Origin: Yponomeuta sedellus | Taxonomy: Eukaryota > Arthropoda > Insecta > Lepidoptera > Yponomeutidae | Direction of reading: 5' to 3' | Assembly (NCBI GenBank): GCA_934045075.1 | Contig: OW203740.1 | Span: 16,829,944-16,893,943, forward strand | Length of the DNA stretch: 64,000 nucleotides | Shown here: piece by piece, positions 10,559 to 21,884 of the stretch | How the letters are laid out: each line of letters starts with the position of its first letter | Numbering within the stretch: the stretch's first letter is position 1 | Program-made: the position numbers and the translations under genes | The notes under the pieces: model-generated | The model's database searches: none | The model's input: the letters and a program-made list of their open reading frames with translations, nothing else | Told to the model about the DNA's origin: nothing

Positions 10559-10924
10559 CGATATCAACCCTTATATGTCCCATTACTGGGGCACGGGTCT
10601 CTTCCTGCATCGCAGGAAGGTTAGGCCATACTCTACTTAGAGGGCCGAGTCCGGATTGGTAGAGGATTGTAAGACAGTGGCTGGTCTTACTTTCGGAAGA
10701 TATCAAGCCGCCTATAAGGCCTCCGATGTGGCTTAACGAGTGCTATTGCATGACAGATGGCACCATCGGCTTAGCGTGCCTTGCGGAGCACGGAAGCGCT
10801 CAGAAAAATGCCACTAGCGGTAGTCACAGGATGTTTATCCCTTCTGCACCTGACCGCGCCTGTTGTTGCTGAACTCAAGTAATTGATTCCAATCACTCGG
10901 TTTGCCTAGGCCACGAGCGCTTTG
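10559..10924 (+). repeat. Family A, full-length copy
   Basis: It runs from 'atatcaacccttatatgtcc' through 'ctggggcacgggtctcttcc', 'tgcatcgcaggaaggttagg', 'gattgtaagacagtgg', 'tgccattgcatgacag' (variant), 'gccactagcggtagtcac' and 'tgaccgcgcctgttgttgct' to 'ccacgagcgct'. At about 370 bases it defines the unit. The last third contains an inverted pair 'gtgattgatt / aatcac'. I see no tRNA boxes and no convincing terminal inverted repeats, so its class is open. Confidence 0.85.
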
Positions 10925-12205
10925 GCGTGCTTTGAGTTCATTCTTATTTGATTTGTTAAAATATATGTTTCGTTTCTCCCATGTCTTTACTCAAGTAATG
11001 TACTGTTACTCGAGCAAGACTTTAATTACAAGAATTACTGGGACGGAGCTAGGAGAATGTTACATTAGAAATTGACTGTAGAGAAGAGGAAGCAAATTGT
11101 TGCGACTGTTTCTAGAGGCGAGCTAGCAACTGTCTCAGAAACAGCCGCTGCTTTCAAACACGTAAGCTTACCACCAGTGTCTTTAAACCGACCTACAATC
11201 CAGTGTTTTTGATCAATAGTACATTAATGCAAAGGCAGAGAAATAGGCAATTTCAGGTTGAGTATGAGTTTGAAGGCCGAGCCGTAGGTGAGGACTTCAA
11301 TGATACGAGACAGGCAATTGCAATTTGGGCCGAGGCATATGTAGTGCTTTTCTTAAAAAAAATGCAAGGAAATAAAAAAGGGCCTTTTACATAATGTAAT
11401 AAATTTAATTATTATTACAAATGATATTGCTCCTGTTAGGACAAACGAAAATGTTATAGTTTTTCTTTTGATTTCGCTGGAAGCAGGTTTTCCATCGCTA
11501 ATTTAGCTTCCGATCTTAAATCTGGTGAAGTGCAGTCAATGTATATTTCATTTTCATTTTCAAAATCATTGTAACTCATTTTAATTTATTATTAACCAAA
11601 TAACAACGAACTCCGCTTTGCCGGCATTTTTATTTTATTTTACAGTTTGTGCCGAAAGGTAAACGCATCTGTGGCTGCGCTATACAGCCACGAGAACGCA
11701 ATGTGTATGATCACAGAACATACGAGTATACGATAAATGAAAGAGTTCTAAATTCAAACAGCACACCGTTTCATACAACATTGCCGGTGCGCTCTTCGTT
11801 CCAAATTCAAAGAATGCGCCGGGAAGTGATTTCGGTTTTTCAGTCTACGTAAATATGATACTTCGCGTGTTCTTTATTCAAAAGTAATGATAATATTTCC
11901 GCGCATGTTTAAGAAAAAACTTTCGCTTACAGATTATTGTGTGACCCTTCTTTTTAATAAAGCCTCGATTGCGTCCCACTGCTGGCGAAGGCTCCTTTCG
12001 CTTTCCATTTTTCACCACTAAAAAACAGGCTTGTTTAATATCTAACTGCAAACTGACCCGGCACACTTTGTTTTGCCATAATAATTAGCCTTCGACCGAT
12101 TCTCAGACCTACCAAATATATATAAAAAATCATATAAGTCGGTGAAGCCACTTCGTAGGAGTTCGATAACAAACACTGTGACACGAAATTGGTATTATAT
12201 TTGAC

Positions 12206-12575
12206 TAGCTGTCCCGGTTAACTTCGTACAGTGCTACACAACAAATAAGTCTCGCGGATGTACCTGCGCAGGTGACCAAATTTTGGATGTGCGGCAAGTT
12301 GATCGACCAATCAGATAGTTTCATTCTATGGCAGGCCGCGCGCCTTTGTTGCTATTGGTTGATTCAACGTCATCGATGCAGGTGACTATTAGTTTCAGTC
12401 AACTGCTAGACTTGGTTGATGTCAAAAGGTGTCAATCAATTCTGCACCTTAACCGTATCGGTTAAAGATCATGTTGAATGTACTTATCGCTTCGGGTACT
12501 TTCGTTACACTTCTTCCTAGTCTGCGCGAACGTAGATTCCCGAAGGGACTTTTATGATGTGTAGTACTGTACCGC
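12206..12575 (+). repeat. Family J interspersed repeat (also at 15256-15625)
   Basis: It runs from 'gactagctgtcccggttaac' through 'tgcgcaggtgacc', 'gccgcgcgcctttgttgc' and 'attcccgaagggactttt' to 'gtgtagtactgtacc'. An inverse copy is at 25795-26165. The opening and closing phrases resemble a repeat type that is common in lepidopteran genomes. No coding part is seen. Confidence 0.7.
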
Positions 12576-12873
12576 CGCTGCAAAATCCGATTGTACGGTT
12601 CTCGTTACCATGGCAACGCAATTAATAAATATCTTAAAATTTGTCTGGAAAACGGGTAACAATAAAATAGTATTCCACGGCAATCAAGCATCCTTTGTCT
12701 CAATGCACATCTTTGTTTATTTGTTGTTGCCAAGTTTCATCCGTTATTGCGTGATTGAGAAACATACATCTAAACATAACATTTTTTCTATTAATTTTTT
12801 TTCAGGACACAAACAGTCATACAGAAAAACTATAAAAGTATGTGTATACAAAAGAAGACCGGAAGGTCCCGTA

Positions 12874-15800
12874 ACCTACGCGCGTGATAAGTGCTCGAAT
12901 TCTCGTGAAGTGATAGACATTTGGTGACCAAGAAACTTTATCAGCTCAAAGAACAATATATTGACAATATTAGACTATAAGTGAACAGTGCAGAAGTGTT
13001 CTCCGTGCGCTGGACGCATCAGCTCATCCATCACCGCTCATCATCTGCCCAACAGCTAAAGCGAGCCATCATCCACCATCACCAAGTAAGTCCATTCACT
13101 TCACCTCCCATTCCGCTCTCTCAACCAGCCCATCGTGAGGTAGACCTAGCCGACACAGGCTAACTACCACTTTTGGTCTTCGAGCCGTTAATTGAACCGG
13201 CTACCCATCATACAGTCCACTAGTTATCAAAAGCTTTGATAAGTTACCTCCTTGGTTGATGGGTGTTTCGGAGTAAAAGATCGTTCCATTTTTAAATTGC
13301 ACAACACATAATAATATGTGTTTACTTTGTTATTTATTTGGCCGTGTTTATGTAAAATACGATAGATAATTATATAAATTTTGCCGGCCGCAGCTCATAT
13401 CTATTTGGTCAGTACAACAATTCCCATTTGTAAAAATAAAAATTATATAAAAAGTTCAGAAGAGAAACAGTTTTAGGGAAACATACATTTTTGAACTCAC
13501 GCCTGTATCCCGTAGGCGTAGGCAGCTTCTGGACTGCGCCACTTGCCATGATCCCTACAGACCTTTTACGCTGCATCAACAACCTAACCCAAGTAACTTT
13601 TCACTGCCCGATATCAACCCTTATATGTCCCATTACTGGGGCACGGGTCTCTTCCTGCATCGCAGGAAGGTTAGGCCATACTCTACTTAGAGGGCCGAGT
13701 CCGGATTGGTAGAGGATTGTAAGACAGTGGCTGGTCTTACTTTCGGAAGATATCAAGCCGCCTATAAGGCCTCCGATGTGGCTTAACGAGTGCTATTGCA
13801 TGACAGATGGCACCATCGGCTTAGCGTGCCTTGCGGAGCACGGAAGCGCTCAGAAAAATGCCACTAGCGGTAGTCACAGGATGTTTATCCCTTCTGCACC
13901 TGACCGCGCCTGTTGTTGCTGAACTCAAGTAATTGATTCCAATCACTCGGTTTGCCTAGGCCACGAGCGCTTTGGCGTGCTTTGAGTTCATTCTTATTTG
14001 ATTTGTTAAAATATATGTTTCGTTTCTCCCATGTCTTTACTCAAGTAATGTACTGTTACTCGAGCAAGACTTTAATTACAAGAATTACTGGGACGGAGCT
14101 AGGAGAATGTTACATTAGAAATTGACTGTAGAGAAGAGGAAGCAAATTGTTGCGACTGTTTCTAGAGGCGAGCTAGCAACTGTCTCAGAAACAGCCGCTG
14201 CTTTCAAACACGTAAGCTTACCACCAGTGTCTTTAAACCGACCTACAATCCAGTGTTTTTGATCAATAGTACATTAATGCAAAGGCAGAGAAATAGGCAA
14301 TTTCAGGTTGAGTATGAGTTTGAAGGCCGAGCCGTAGGTGAGGACTTCAATGATACGAGACAGGCAATTGCAATTTGGGCCGAGGCATATGTAGTGCTTT
14401 TCTTAAAAAAAATGCAAGGAAATAAAAAAGGGCCTTTTACATAATGTAATAAATTTAATTATTATTACAAATGATATTACTCCTGTTAGGACAAACGAAA
14501 ATGTTATAGTTTTTCTTTTGATTTCGCTGGAAGCAGGTTTTCCATCGCTAATTTAGCTTCCGATCTTAAATCTGGTGAAGTGCAGTCAATGTATATTTCA
14601 TTTTCATTTTCAAAATCATTGTAACTCATTTTAATTTATTATTAACCAAATAACAACGAACTCCGCTTTGCCGGCATTTTTATTTTATTTTACAGTTTGT
14701 GCCGAAAGGTAAACGCATCTGTGGCTGCGCTATACAGCCACGAGAACGCAATGTGTATGATCACAGAACATACGAGTATACGATAAATGAAAGAGTTCTA
14801 AATTCAAACAGCACACCGTTTCATACAACATTGCCGGTGCGCTCTTCGTTCCAAATTCAAAGAATGCGCCGGGAAGTGATTTCGGTTTTTCAGTCTACGT
14901 AAATATGATACTTCGCGTGTTCTTTATTCAAAAGTAATGATAATATTTCCGCGCATGTTTAAGAAAAAACTTTCGCTTACAGATTATTGTGTGACCCTTC
15001 TTTTTAATAAAGCCTCGATTGCGTCCCACTGCTGGCGAAGGCTCCTTTCGCTTTCCATTTTTCACCACTAAAAAACAGGCTTGTTTAATATCTAACTGCA
15101 AACTGACCCGGCACACTTTGTTTTGCCATAATAATTAGCCTTCGACCGATTCTCAGACCTACCAAATATATATAAAAAATCATATAAGTCGGTGAAGCCA
15201 CTTCGTAGGAGTTCGATAACAAACACTGTGACACGAAATTGGTATTATATTTGACTAGCTGTCCCGGTTAACTTCGTACAGTGCTACACAACAAATAAGT
15301 CTCGCGGATGTACCTGCGCAGGTGACCAAATTTTGGATGTGCGGCAAGTTGATCGACCAATCAGATAGTTTCATTCTATGGCAGGCCGCGCGCCTTTGTT
15401 GCTATTGGTTGATTCAACGTCATCGATGCAGGTGACTATTAGTTTCAGTCAACTGCTAGACTTGGTTGATGTCAAAAGGTGTCAATCAATTCTGCACCTT
15501 AACCGTATCGGTTAAAGATCATGTTGAATGTACTTATCGCTTCGGGTACTTTCGTTACACTTCTTCCTAGTCTGCGCGAACGTAGATTCCCGAAGGGACT
15601 TTTATGATGTGTAGTACTGTACCGCCGCTGCAAAATCCGATTGTACGGTTCTCGTTACCATGGCAACGCAATTAATAAATATCTTAAAATTTGTCTGGAA
15701 AACGGGTAACAATAAAATAGTATTCCACGGCAATCAAGCATCCTTTGTCTCAATGCACATCTTTGTTTATTTGTTGTTGCCAAGTTTCATCCGTTATTGC

Positions 15801-15924
15801 GTGATTGAGAAACATACATCTAAACATAACATTTTTTCTATTAATTTTTTTTCAGGACACAAACAGTCATACAGAAAAACTATAAAAGTATGTGTATACA
15901 AAAGAAGACCGGAAGGTCCCGTAA
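12874..15924 (+). repeat. 3.05-kb tandem duplication, copy 2
   Basis: It follows copy 1 directly. The junction reads 'gtcccgtaacctacgcg', while copy 2 leaves into 'gtcccgtaagtaaac', so the breakpoint is fixed to within a few bases. It carries the same F (13487-13590), A (13609-13974) and J (15256-15625) insertions at the same offsets, so those insertions predate the duplication. The near-identity means a recent event or an assembly duplication. Confidence 0.93.
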
Positions 15925-16649
15925 GTAAACAAAATATTAATAAGAAAAAGCATGCCATCTTAAGCAGTTAACAAAAAAATATTTTTATTCTAAAATTATG
16001 CACCTGCATAGTTTAGATTTACACTAAACTGATGATTTCATATCATAATAGAAGTGTGAGCAATTTTAACTTAGTTGTATTTGAGCAATTCAAATTCAAA
16101 TTCAAATAATTTTATTTCAACGTAAAGAATTTACATTCTGTTTGCTGAATGTCAATGTACAATGTAAAGTGTAAGCCGCCGCCTTCGGGCCGTATTGTAG
16201 TGGAGAAAAAGGCAGCGGAAAAAAAAACTCCACTCTGACCATCTTTTCTCAAATCATCTTAAAACCAAATACATCAGTTGCCATATATAAACCTAATAAG
16301 ATTTCATGATTGCCATTAACAACCCTCAATGCCAAAGCATTAGTCAAATGTCTCACAATAATAGGGGAAAACATAAGTGCTGCGGCCAGACACACGAACA
16401 GCACTCGTTTACGAGCATAACGCAGTGCTCAGCCATCATCAGTCTCAACCATTTTGGAGGGAGATAGATGACCCGAACACTGCGCTACCATTCGAATGAC
16501 CTTTAGCAAACTTGCAGTTAAGTTTTTGTCAGTTATATAAGGTATCATATAGTTATTAACATGCAATCACGTCGTCTGTACACACTTGTATTATAAAATA
16601 TGTTATACTTAGTTATACTTAACAATAAAATCGCGGTGGAATTGGTTTA

Positions 16650-17230
16650 CTACCACGAATTAGGATCGTTTATATAGTCGTCTATTTTATAATATGCCTT
16701 TTTACATAGCGAATTTTTAATGAAAGTTTTAAATTTATTTTCAGAGAAGCTTATAACACGTTCTGGAATTTTGTTGTAAAAACGAACGCAGTAACCTACA
16801 AATGATGTGCCTACCTTGGCTAATCGGGATTTAGTACAAGCGACCTTGTTTCTATTCCTTGTGTTTACGTTATGAACGTCCCTATGTAATTTAAAACTTG
16901 TTATATTTTTTCGGACATACATTATATTATCGAATATATATTGGCAAGCCAGTGTAAGAATGCCTATTTCTTTAAAACGCTCCCTTAGCGATTATCTACT
17001 GTTTAAGTTGTAAATAGCTCTTATTGCTCTTTTTTGCAAGACAAATATGGTTTCTATATCTGCCGCCCGTCCCTATAATAACAAACCATACGACATGACA
17101 CTGTGAAAATAACTAAAATAGACCAGCCTCGCCGTCGACACGTCTGTAAGTTGTCTAGTTTTTCTGACTGCAAACGCTGCTGAACTCAACCGACCCGACA
17201 GTTTTCCAATATGCTGACCCCATTACAGTT
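16650..17230 (-). pseudogene. LINE-1 ORF2, C-terminal domain
   Basis: Downstream of RT, read in pieces: 'GKLSGRLSSAAFAVRKTR', 'VSTARLVYFSYFHSVMSYG', 'ETIFVLQKRAIRAIYNL', then 'LACQYIFDNIMYVRKN' and a final open stretch (16650-16922) ending 'DDYINDPNSW'. This conserved tail follows RT in many insect LINEs, and its role is poorly known. In-frame stops occur at the 'GLLL' block and after 'NLNSR'. Confidence 0.8.
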
Positions 17231-17239
17231 TTGACTCTA

Positions 17240-17536
17240 TCGTTAAGCCTAAAAAAACGTTGACTCTACCAGCTCTAGCCTCTCACCAGATATTTTTAAA
17301 CTCGTGTCAACATTTTTAACATTGGGTAGTGAGAATTTGATGCATTTTGTCTTTTTTGCATTTAGCATCAGATTGTTTATAGTGAACCAGTTTAGAATAG
17401 TAGATAAAGCATTGTTTACATCGTCTACATTACTTATACCTCTCTTTACTTTAAAAATTAAGGAAGTATCATCGGCAAACAACACTATCTGCGAAAGCTT
17501 TTCTACTAGGTAGGGCAAATCATTTATATATACCAA
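17240..17536 (-). pseudogene. LINE-1 ORF2, reverse transcriptase second part
   Basis: It continues RT after the frameshift with 'VYINDLPYL', then 'LFADDTSLIF' (motif C with the two catalytic Asp, near 17476) and a thumb region 'LNWFTINNLMLNAKKTKC'. A stop follows 'LVESTFF' near 17249. Confidence 0.85.
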
Positions 17537-18802
17537 AAAAAGGAACGGACCCAGTATAGAACTGAGGGACTCCTACTTTTACATTAGAACCCGAGGATTT
17601 AACTCTATTAATATCAACCTTTACAGTTCTGTCTGTTAAGTAAGATCGAAGAAGACTTAGTGATTTATTACTTAAACCATATCGGTGCAATTTTATGAGA
17701 AGTGTTTCGTGGTCAACGCAGTCAAACGCCTTAGAAAGGTCACAGAAAACCCCAATGGCATCCTGCGACTCCTCCCACGCCTCAAAGATATGCTTTACTA
17801 ACGCTATGCCTGCTTCCGTCGTTGAGCGGCCTTTTGTAAACCCGAACTGTTTCTTATGGAAGAGCTTATTTATACTAAAATGAGTTTGCAATTGATGTAA
17901 TATTACTTTCTCAAAAACTTTACTTAGCACCGGCAGTATTGCTATAGGTCTGAAATTATTTGGATCTTCACTATCACCAGATTTAAACAAGGGTACGATT
18001 TTACTTAACTTTAATAGATTAGGAAAGGTTCCCTGGTCAACACATTTATTAAAAATCAAAGCAAGGTAAGGTGCTAGAATATTGATTACAGTGGATATTA
18101 ATTTAACCGATAACCCCCACAAATCTTCAGTCTTTTTCAAGTTTAACTCTTTAAATGTTTTGACAATAGTTAAGGTAGTTATATGGGAGAATTGGAAGTC
18201 AACTTTACATGGATTTGTACTTTCCAAAAGTAAGGTATCGGCTAATTGGGAGGAAGAATTTAAGCTAGCCGTTATATGCAGTGGCATGTTTTTAAAAAAA
18301 GTTTGAAATATTTCTGCTATGTCCTTCTTCGAATTAACTAACTTACCTTCGATCTTCAACGCAAATCCCTGGTCCTTAGGTCTCGTTTTACCTGTTTCTT
18401 TGTTAATTACTTGCCAGACTGTTTTTATTTTATTAGTAGACGCCATAATTTTTTTACTTATACTAATCGATTTGGCTGTTAAACAAGTTTGTCTAAAAGT
18501 TTTTGAATATTTTTTTACGTACTCTTTGAACGTCGGATCGTGATTGAATTGTTTTTCTTCATATAATTCATAAAGCCTTTTCCTACTTCTATATATACCT
18601 GGCGTTGCCCATTCTGAAAACCCGCTTTTTAACTCTGTAATTTTTTTTACGTTAAAAACATGTTCAAATTCTTTTGAAATGGTTGAAAACAATACTTGAT
18701 ATAACGTATTCGGATCATTGCTATCGAAATTCAACGAATTTAACTTTATGTTTATATTTCTTTTAAATAATTCAATTTTTTTCTCTGTTATTGGCCTACA
18801 AT
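17520..18802 (-). pseudogene. LINE-1 ORF2, reverse transcriptase first part
   Basis: About 425 codons on the minus strand (longest open stretch 17520-18734). A connector region with 'SGFSEWATPGIYRSRKR' is followed by RT motifs: 'FRPIAILPVLSKVFEK', 'KQFGFTKGRSTTEA' and 'DLSKAFDCVDHETLLIKLH' (motif A, first catalytic Asp, near 17740), then 'KVGVPQ'. Right after PQ the frame is lost: the expected Gly-Ser is disrupted by an apparent 2-base deletion near 17555-17560, and reading resumes in another frame as 'SILGPFLFLVYINDLP'. Without repair this cannot make an active enzyme. Confidence 0.88.
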
Positions 18803-19460
18803 TTAATTCATTGCATTTTTTTGCTTGCTATGGTCCGACTGTAATTTATGTATGACTTCTTTTTCTAAATATTCACAATTGAAAAAGACATTATCTATGC
18901 AGGTAGCGCTGGTAGCAGTTGTCCTAGTGGGTTCTGTAAATAAATTATCTAAATTATATGACCTGAAAAGGCTTGCGAGTTTAGTTTTAAGTGGACCTTG
19001 AACTAAGAAATCTATATTGAAGTCCCCACACACCACTATGCTCTTCGTAGTACTGAATAGGCGTTTTAAGGCATCCTCCATAAGTAATTCAAATTCATTA
19101 TAATTTGATTGTGGCGGCCTATAAACACACATAACTATATACCTATCCAATTCCACACACGATATCTCAATTAAACGTTCAACAGATAGACTGACAATAT
19201 CTTTTCTTTCTTTCATTTTCAAACTACTTTTGACAAAGATCATTGAACCTCCTCTTATTGAGTGTTGTCGGTTAAAAGTGCTTGCTGCTAAATAGTCTTT
19301 TAAAGTAAATGACATTTCAGAATGTTTCAGCCAATGTTCTGTTAAACACAAAATATCTACATTGAAATCTGCTAAAAATAGTTCAATTAAATTGTCTTTG
19401 CCGGAAAAACCCTGTATATTTTGTGCAACTAAATTGATACCTAACTTAGGGTTTTCCTTT
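18803..19460 (-). pseudogene. LINE-1 ORF2, endonuclease domain
   Basis: The minus strand translates as an AP-like endonuclease. It starts 'INLVAQNIQGFSGK', then 'LCLTEHWLKH' (the conserved Glu of the family), 'VMCVYRPPQSNY', 'VVCGDFNIDFL' (the catalytic GDFN) and 'LQSDHSKQ' (the SDH block). This nuclease nicks target DNA to prime reverse transcription. After SDH the frame runs into a stop just past an A7 run at about 18810-18816. Shifting one frame there restores reading into 'NELNCRPITEK' and the RT part, so I read a single-base slip in the A run. Confidence 0.85.
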
Positions 19461-19720
19461 GTCTGCGATGGCAGTTTAAAGCCATTGACTGTGTGTTTGA
19501 GCCCACTGTTGAATTATTACTAATACTAGTAACACGGTTGTCATTCCTTATCAATAGGCTACCCGCCTCTTTTTTAAATTCGTTTAATGTGATTGTTAAC
19601 ATATCAATATCATGCAAAAAATTATTACATCTTCACAAACGTTTCCCTCTACAATATCATTAGGATTGTTCGTGTTATTTACCATTACGCAGCAACTCAT
19701 GGTAGGACCAAGCGATACAT

Positions 19721-20071
19721 TATTTAACAGCTGATCGTTTCCGAGCCGAAAGCGCACGCAAACAGGCACTGAATCGCTAAAAGCAAGCTCCTATCATGCT
19801 GCGAGCGAACAGCTCTCTAGGGTCGTGCCGCATTCCAACACCGGGTGTTGTTACCCAGGTTGCTAAATTTTCACTCTTGTAGCACCTAATCCTGACAGCA
19901 TCGTCGGCCTAGCCTACAGGAAAGACTAGTCAATTCGTGCGTAGCCAACCAAGCCGCGGCTTTCCTCAAGCTGTTTTCTTTCACAGTAAGCGTGTAGTAT
20001 TACAAATGTTCGTGACTTTGAAAGTGAACAAAGCTATTGGTACATGTCCGCACTGGGGATCCCTTAACTAA
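19721..20071. other. LINE-1 upstream region, class uncertain
   Basis: It may hold the 5' end of LINE-1. The last 40 bases ('gctattggtacatgtccgc') resemble the tRNA-side of SINE families C/M. No open frame. Confidence 0.4.
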
Positions 20072-20285
20072 AGGCCTGCGCAGACGAGGGACAACCCCCC
20101 GAGTACTTTTTTGTCCGTCGATATAGATCTCGTATAAATCGTATCGATTAACGCACACGAAGGACTAAAAGTACCCCGCACAAAATGTCCCTCAGGTTAC
20201 CGAGGACATCAAGAGACCGGAGTGGACAAAAGTTCGGTGTTCTCTTATAAACGCTTTTTCTTTTTCAACTTCATGTAAATTACAA
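20072..20285 (+). mobile_element. Harbinger-like MITE, left part only
   Basis: It begins 'aggcctgcgcagacgagg' and matches the first ~210 bases of the complete element at 38621-39013, ending after 'cttcatgtaaattacaa'. The right half and its terminal repeat are missing. Confidence 0.75.
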
Positions 20286-20465
20286 CCAGTTTTGCCAACG
20301 CTTATGCCAACTCCCCACCAGATTTTTTTGCAAAACCACTAGCAAATACACTAACAAAAACTGTTAAATAACTGGAATCCTCTAAATTGTCTAAATCTAA
20401 ATTGCCCACTAAACCATAATATTTTCATTCAATTATGGTATGAATCAATGGTCAAATTAATGTCT

Positions 20466-20522
20466 TTTCAGTCGGATTGTGGTCGTTGGTGATTTTTATT
20501 ACGTTTTCTGTAGTTGATGATG
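20466..20522 (-). repeat. Short repeat shared with 4318-4372
   Basis: About 55 bases ('cggattgtggtcgttggtg', 'attacgttttctgtagttg') match 4318-4372 in inverse orientation, nearly identically. The parent element is unknown. Confidence 0.65.
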
Positions 20523-20529
20523 TTAACCC

Positions 20530-20612
20530 TTTACGGGCCCTCACTGCAGGGGCATGGATCTCTTCCTGCATCGCAGGAAGGTTAGACCATACTCCACTAC
20601 GGGGGCCATTTC
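20530..20612 (+). repeat. Family A fragment (first ~80 bases)
   Basis: It matches the start of family A, 'ctgcaggggcatggatctcttcctgc' to 'ccatactccactacggggg'. Confidence 0.75.
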
Positions 20613-20614
20613 CA

Positions 20615-20880
20615 TAACACACATAACACAAGTCATTTAGTATTTTCTAAGGTTAACATGAGTACTAGACATAATTAAAACTGTTTTATACGGATTTCAA
20701 TCGTTTATTATATTTTTTTACAAGACGTTTCAGCACTTTTACAGGTGCCGAAACGTCGGAAAATTGTAAGAAACTATAATAAACGAGTGAAATCCGTATA
20801 AAACAGTTTTAACAAGTTATTTAGTTGTACTTTACTAAGTGTAATATGAGATCTGTGTAATATGTCCATGAATATTTATT
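20615..20880 (+). repeat. SINE family E tail split by a palindromic element
   Basis: The left part ends 'acaagtcatttag' and the right part resumes 'acaagttatttagttgtac' then 'gagatctgtgtaatatgtcc' and 'atgaatatttatt', the same 3' end as the E copy at 26500-26559. Between them sits the 20677-20810 palindrome. Confidence 0.65.
20677..20810. mobile_element. 134-bp palindromic (fold-back) element
   Basis: The left arm 'aaaactgttttatacgga' matches the inverse of the right arm end 'tccgtataaaacagtttt'. The arms pair over about 60 bases with few mismatches and meet near 'acgtttcagca / tgccgaaacgt'. The repeated 'acaagtYatttag' on the two sides could be its target duplication. It has no coding capacity. 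Confidence 0.75.
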
Positions 20881-21147
20881 ATTGTTACCAGGCACATGAC
20901 ATCAATCAATAATTTGACCTCACCATCAAATTTTGAATCTCATTTTCGCACTTATGGTACGCCCTCATATCCGGTGTAGCAGTACCTTCCGAAGCACTTG
21001 TGAAAAATTGAGAAGCTCTGGCACCCGTACCGAGGGTTCTTTACAACCATTCAGTATTTTTGAGTAGTGCAATAAATGTATAAGACACTCTAAAAATGTA
21101 ATAAAAAAATACAAAAAAAGTCAAGTAAAATTATATATCCACTAAAA
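20881..21147. other. No feature seen
   Basis: AT-rich sequence without frames or family matches. Confidence 0.4.
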
Positions 21148-21230
21148 TTATATAGCCAGAGGTTGCGGGTTCGAATCCCGGCATGGGTGAGATTTTTAGC
21201 CTCTAAATAGGTTTTTAAATATATCCACTA
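21148..21230 (+). repeat. SINE family B fragment with B box
   Basis: It matches family B from 'atagccagaggttgcggg' through the B box 'ggttcgaatcc' to 'cctctaaataggtttttaaa'. The A-box half is absent. Confidence 0.75.
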
Positions 21231-21349
21231 AGTTAAAAAAGTCAGTTCTGTACTCTTAGGTTAATATAATATTTGTGTAATTTCCTTTTTTATGTACAAT
21301 AAAGTGTTATCTAACTATCTATCAAGTCATAATAAATAATAATAGTTGG

Positions 21350-21550
21350 CAGCCACGTTAGTTAGCGGTTAACATGCTTGACTACAAAATTAAGGGTCGT
21401 GTATTCGATTCCCACTGGAGGTACTCAATTTTTACAAAAAGGTATCACTCTGGGTGAGTATCCATGTTTGTGGTATTCGTTCCTTGTTGCCATAGCCTAG
21501 AGTATGCTAGTTTGAGAACACGACGTATTGGTGTTGTGAAGAAGTTATTA
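21350..21550 (+). repeat. SINE family D, tRNA-like head
   Basis: An A-box-like 'ttagcggttaacatgc' is followed about 35 bases later by a B-box-like 'gtattcgattccc' and then an unrelated body ('ctctgggtgagtatccatg', 'gttccttgttgcc') ending near a run of ATTATT. It is the only copy seen here. I infer a tRNA-derived SINE. Confidence 0.5.
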
Positions 21551-21884
21551 TTATTGAATCATAACTTATATAAAAAAATGTTGACAGCACGGGAAACTTT
21601 GTGAAATGATATACATTAAACGCAAGCCTTCACTGAAATTTTTTCGCGGGTATTATTCTGATTCCCGTGGAAATTTTAAGGATTTCCCGCAAACTATAAG
21701 TGAAGACATATATTCGTATATAAATAGATACTTTATATATAGGTATGGCAGGCATTATAAAAGTTCGCTTGATAAAAGAATCGCTCGTAGCCCGGCTGCC
21801 TGAGTGATATTGAACGATCACGAATTTTAAGCAACATAGGGCGCGTCCAGTGAATGACCCATCCATGCACTGACCGTCTATGAC

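Larger units (their letters stand above)
9829..12873 (+). repeat. 3.05-kb tandem duplication, copy 1
   Basis: This segment is repeated head to tail at 12874-15924. It begins 'acctacgcgcgtgataag' and ends 'ggaaggtcccgta'. Inside are a possible leader exon, an F fragment (10437-10540), a full family A copy (10559-10924) and a family J element (12206-12575). The small open frames (for example 9931-10113, 11203-11394, 11649-11852 and 12610-12927) are duplicated with it and match nothing I know. By eye it differs from copy 2 by A/G at 9848, five missing bases near 9864 and G/A at 11429. Confidence 0.93.
16088..19720 (-). mobile_element. LINE-1: near-complete non-LTR retrotransposon, decayed
   Basis: On the minus strand this holds, in order, a short leader/ORF1 remnant (19470-19720), an AP-type endonuclease, a reverse transcriptase with FADD active site, a C-terminal domain, a ~550-base 3' untranslated part and a tail of TTTGAA-type repeats at 16087-16110. 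Frameshifts and stops break ORF2 into at least four pieces. RT motifs place it among Jockey/CR1-like elements; the exact clade cannot be told by eye. Two 5'-truncated relatives with the same 3' end are at 24890-25130 and 36747-37475. The 5' end is uncertain. Confidence 0.88.

Noticed and set aside
9829..15924. The two 3-kb direct repeats as LTRs of one retrotransposon
   Set aside because: They are directly adjacent with no internal gag/pol region and carry unrelated old repeats inside, so they are a tandem duplication.
17304..18543. Plus-strand frames inside LINE-1 (17304, 17695, 18082, 18319)
   Set aside because: They are antisense shadows of the endonuclease/RT reading frames.
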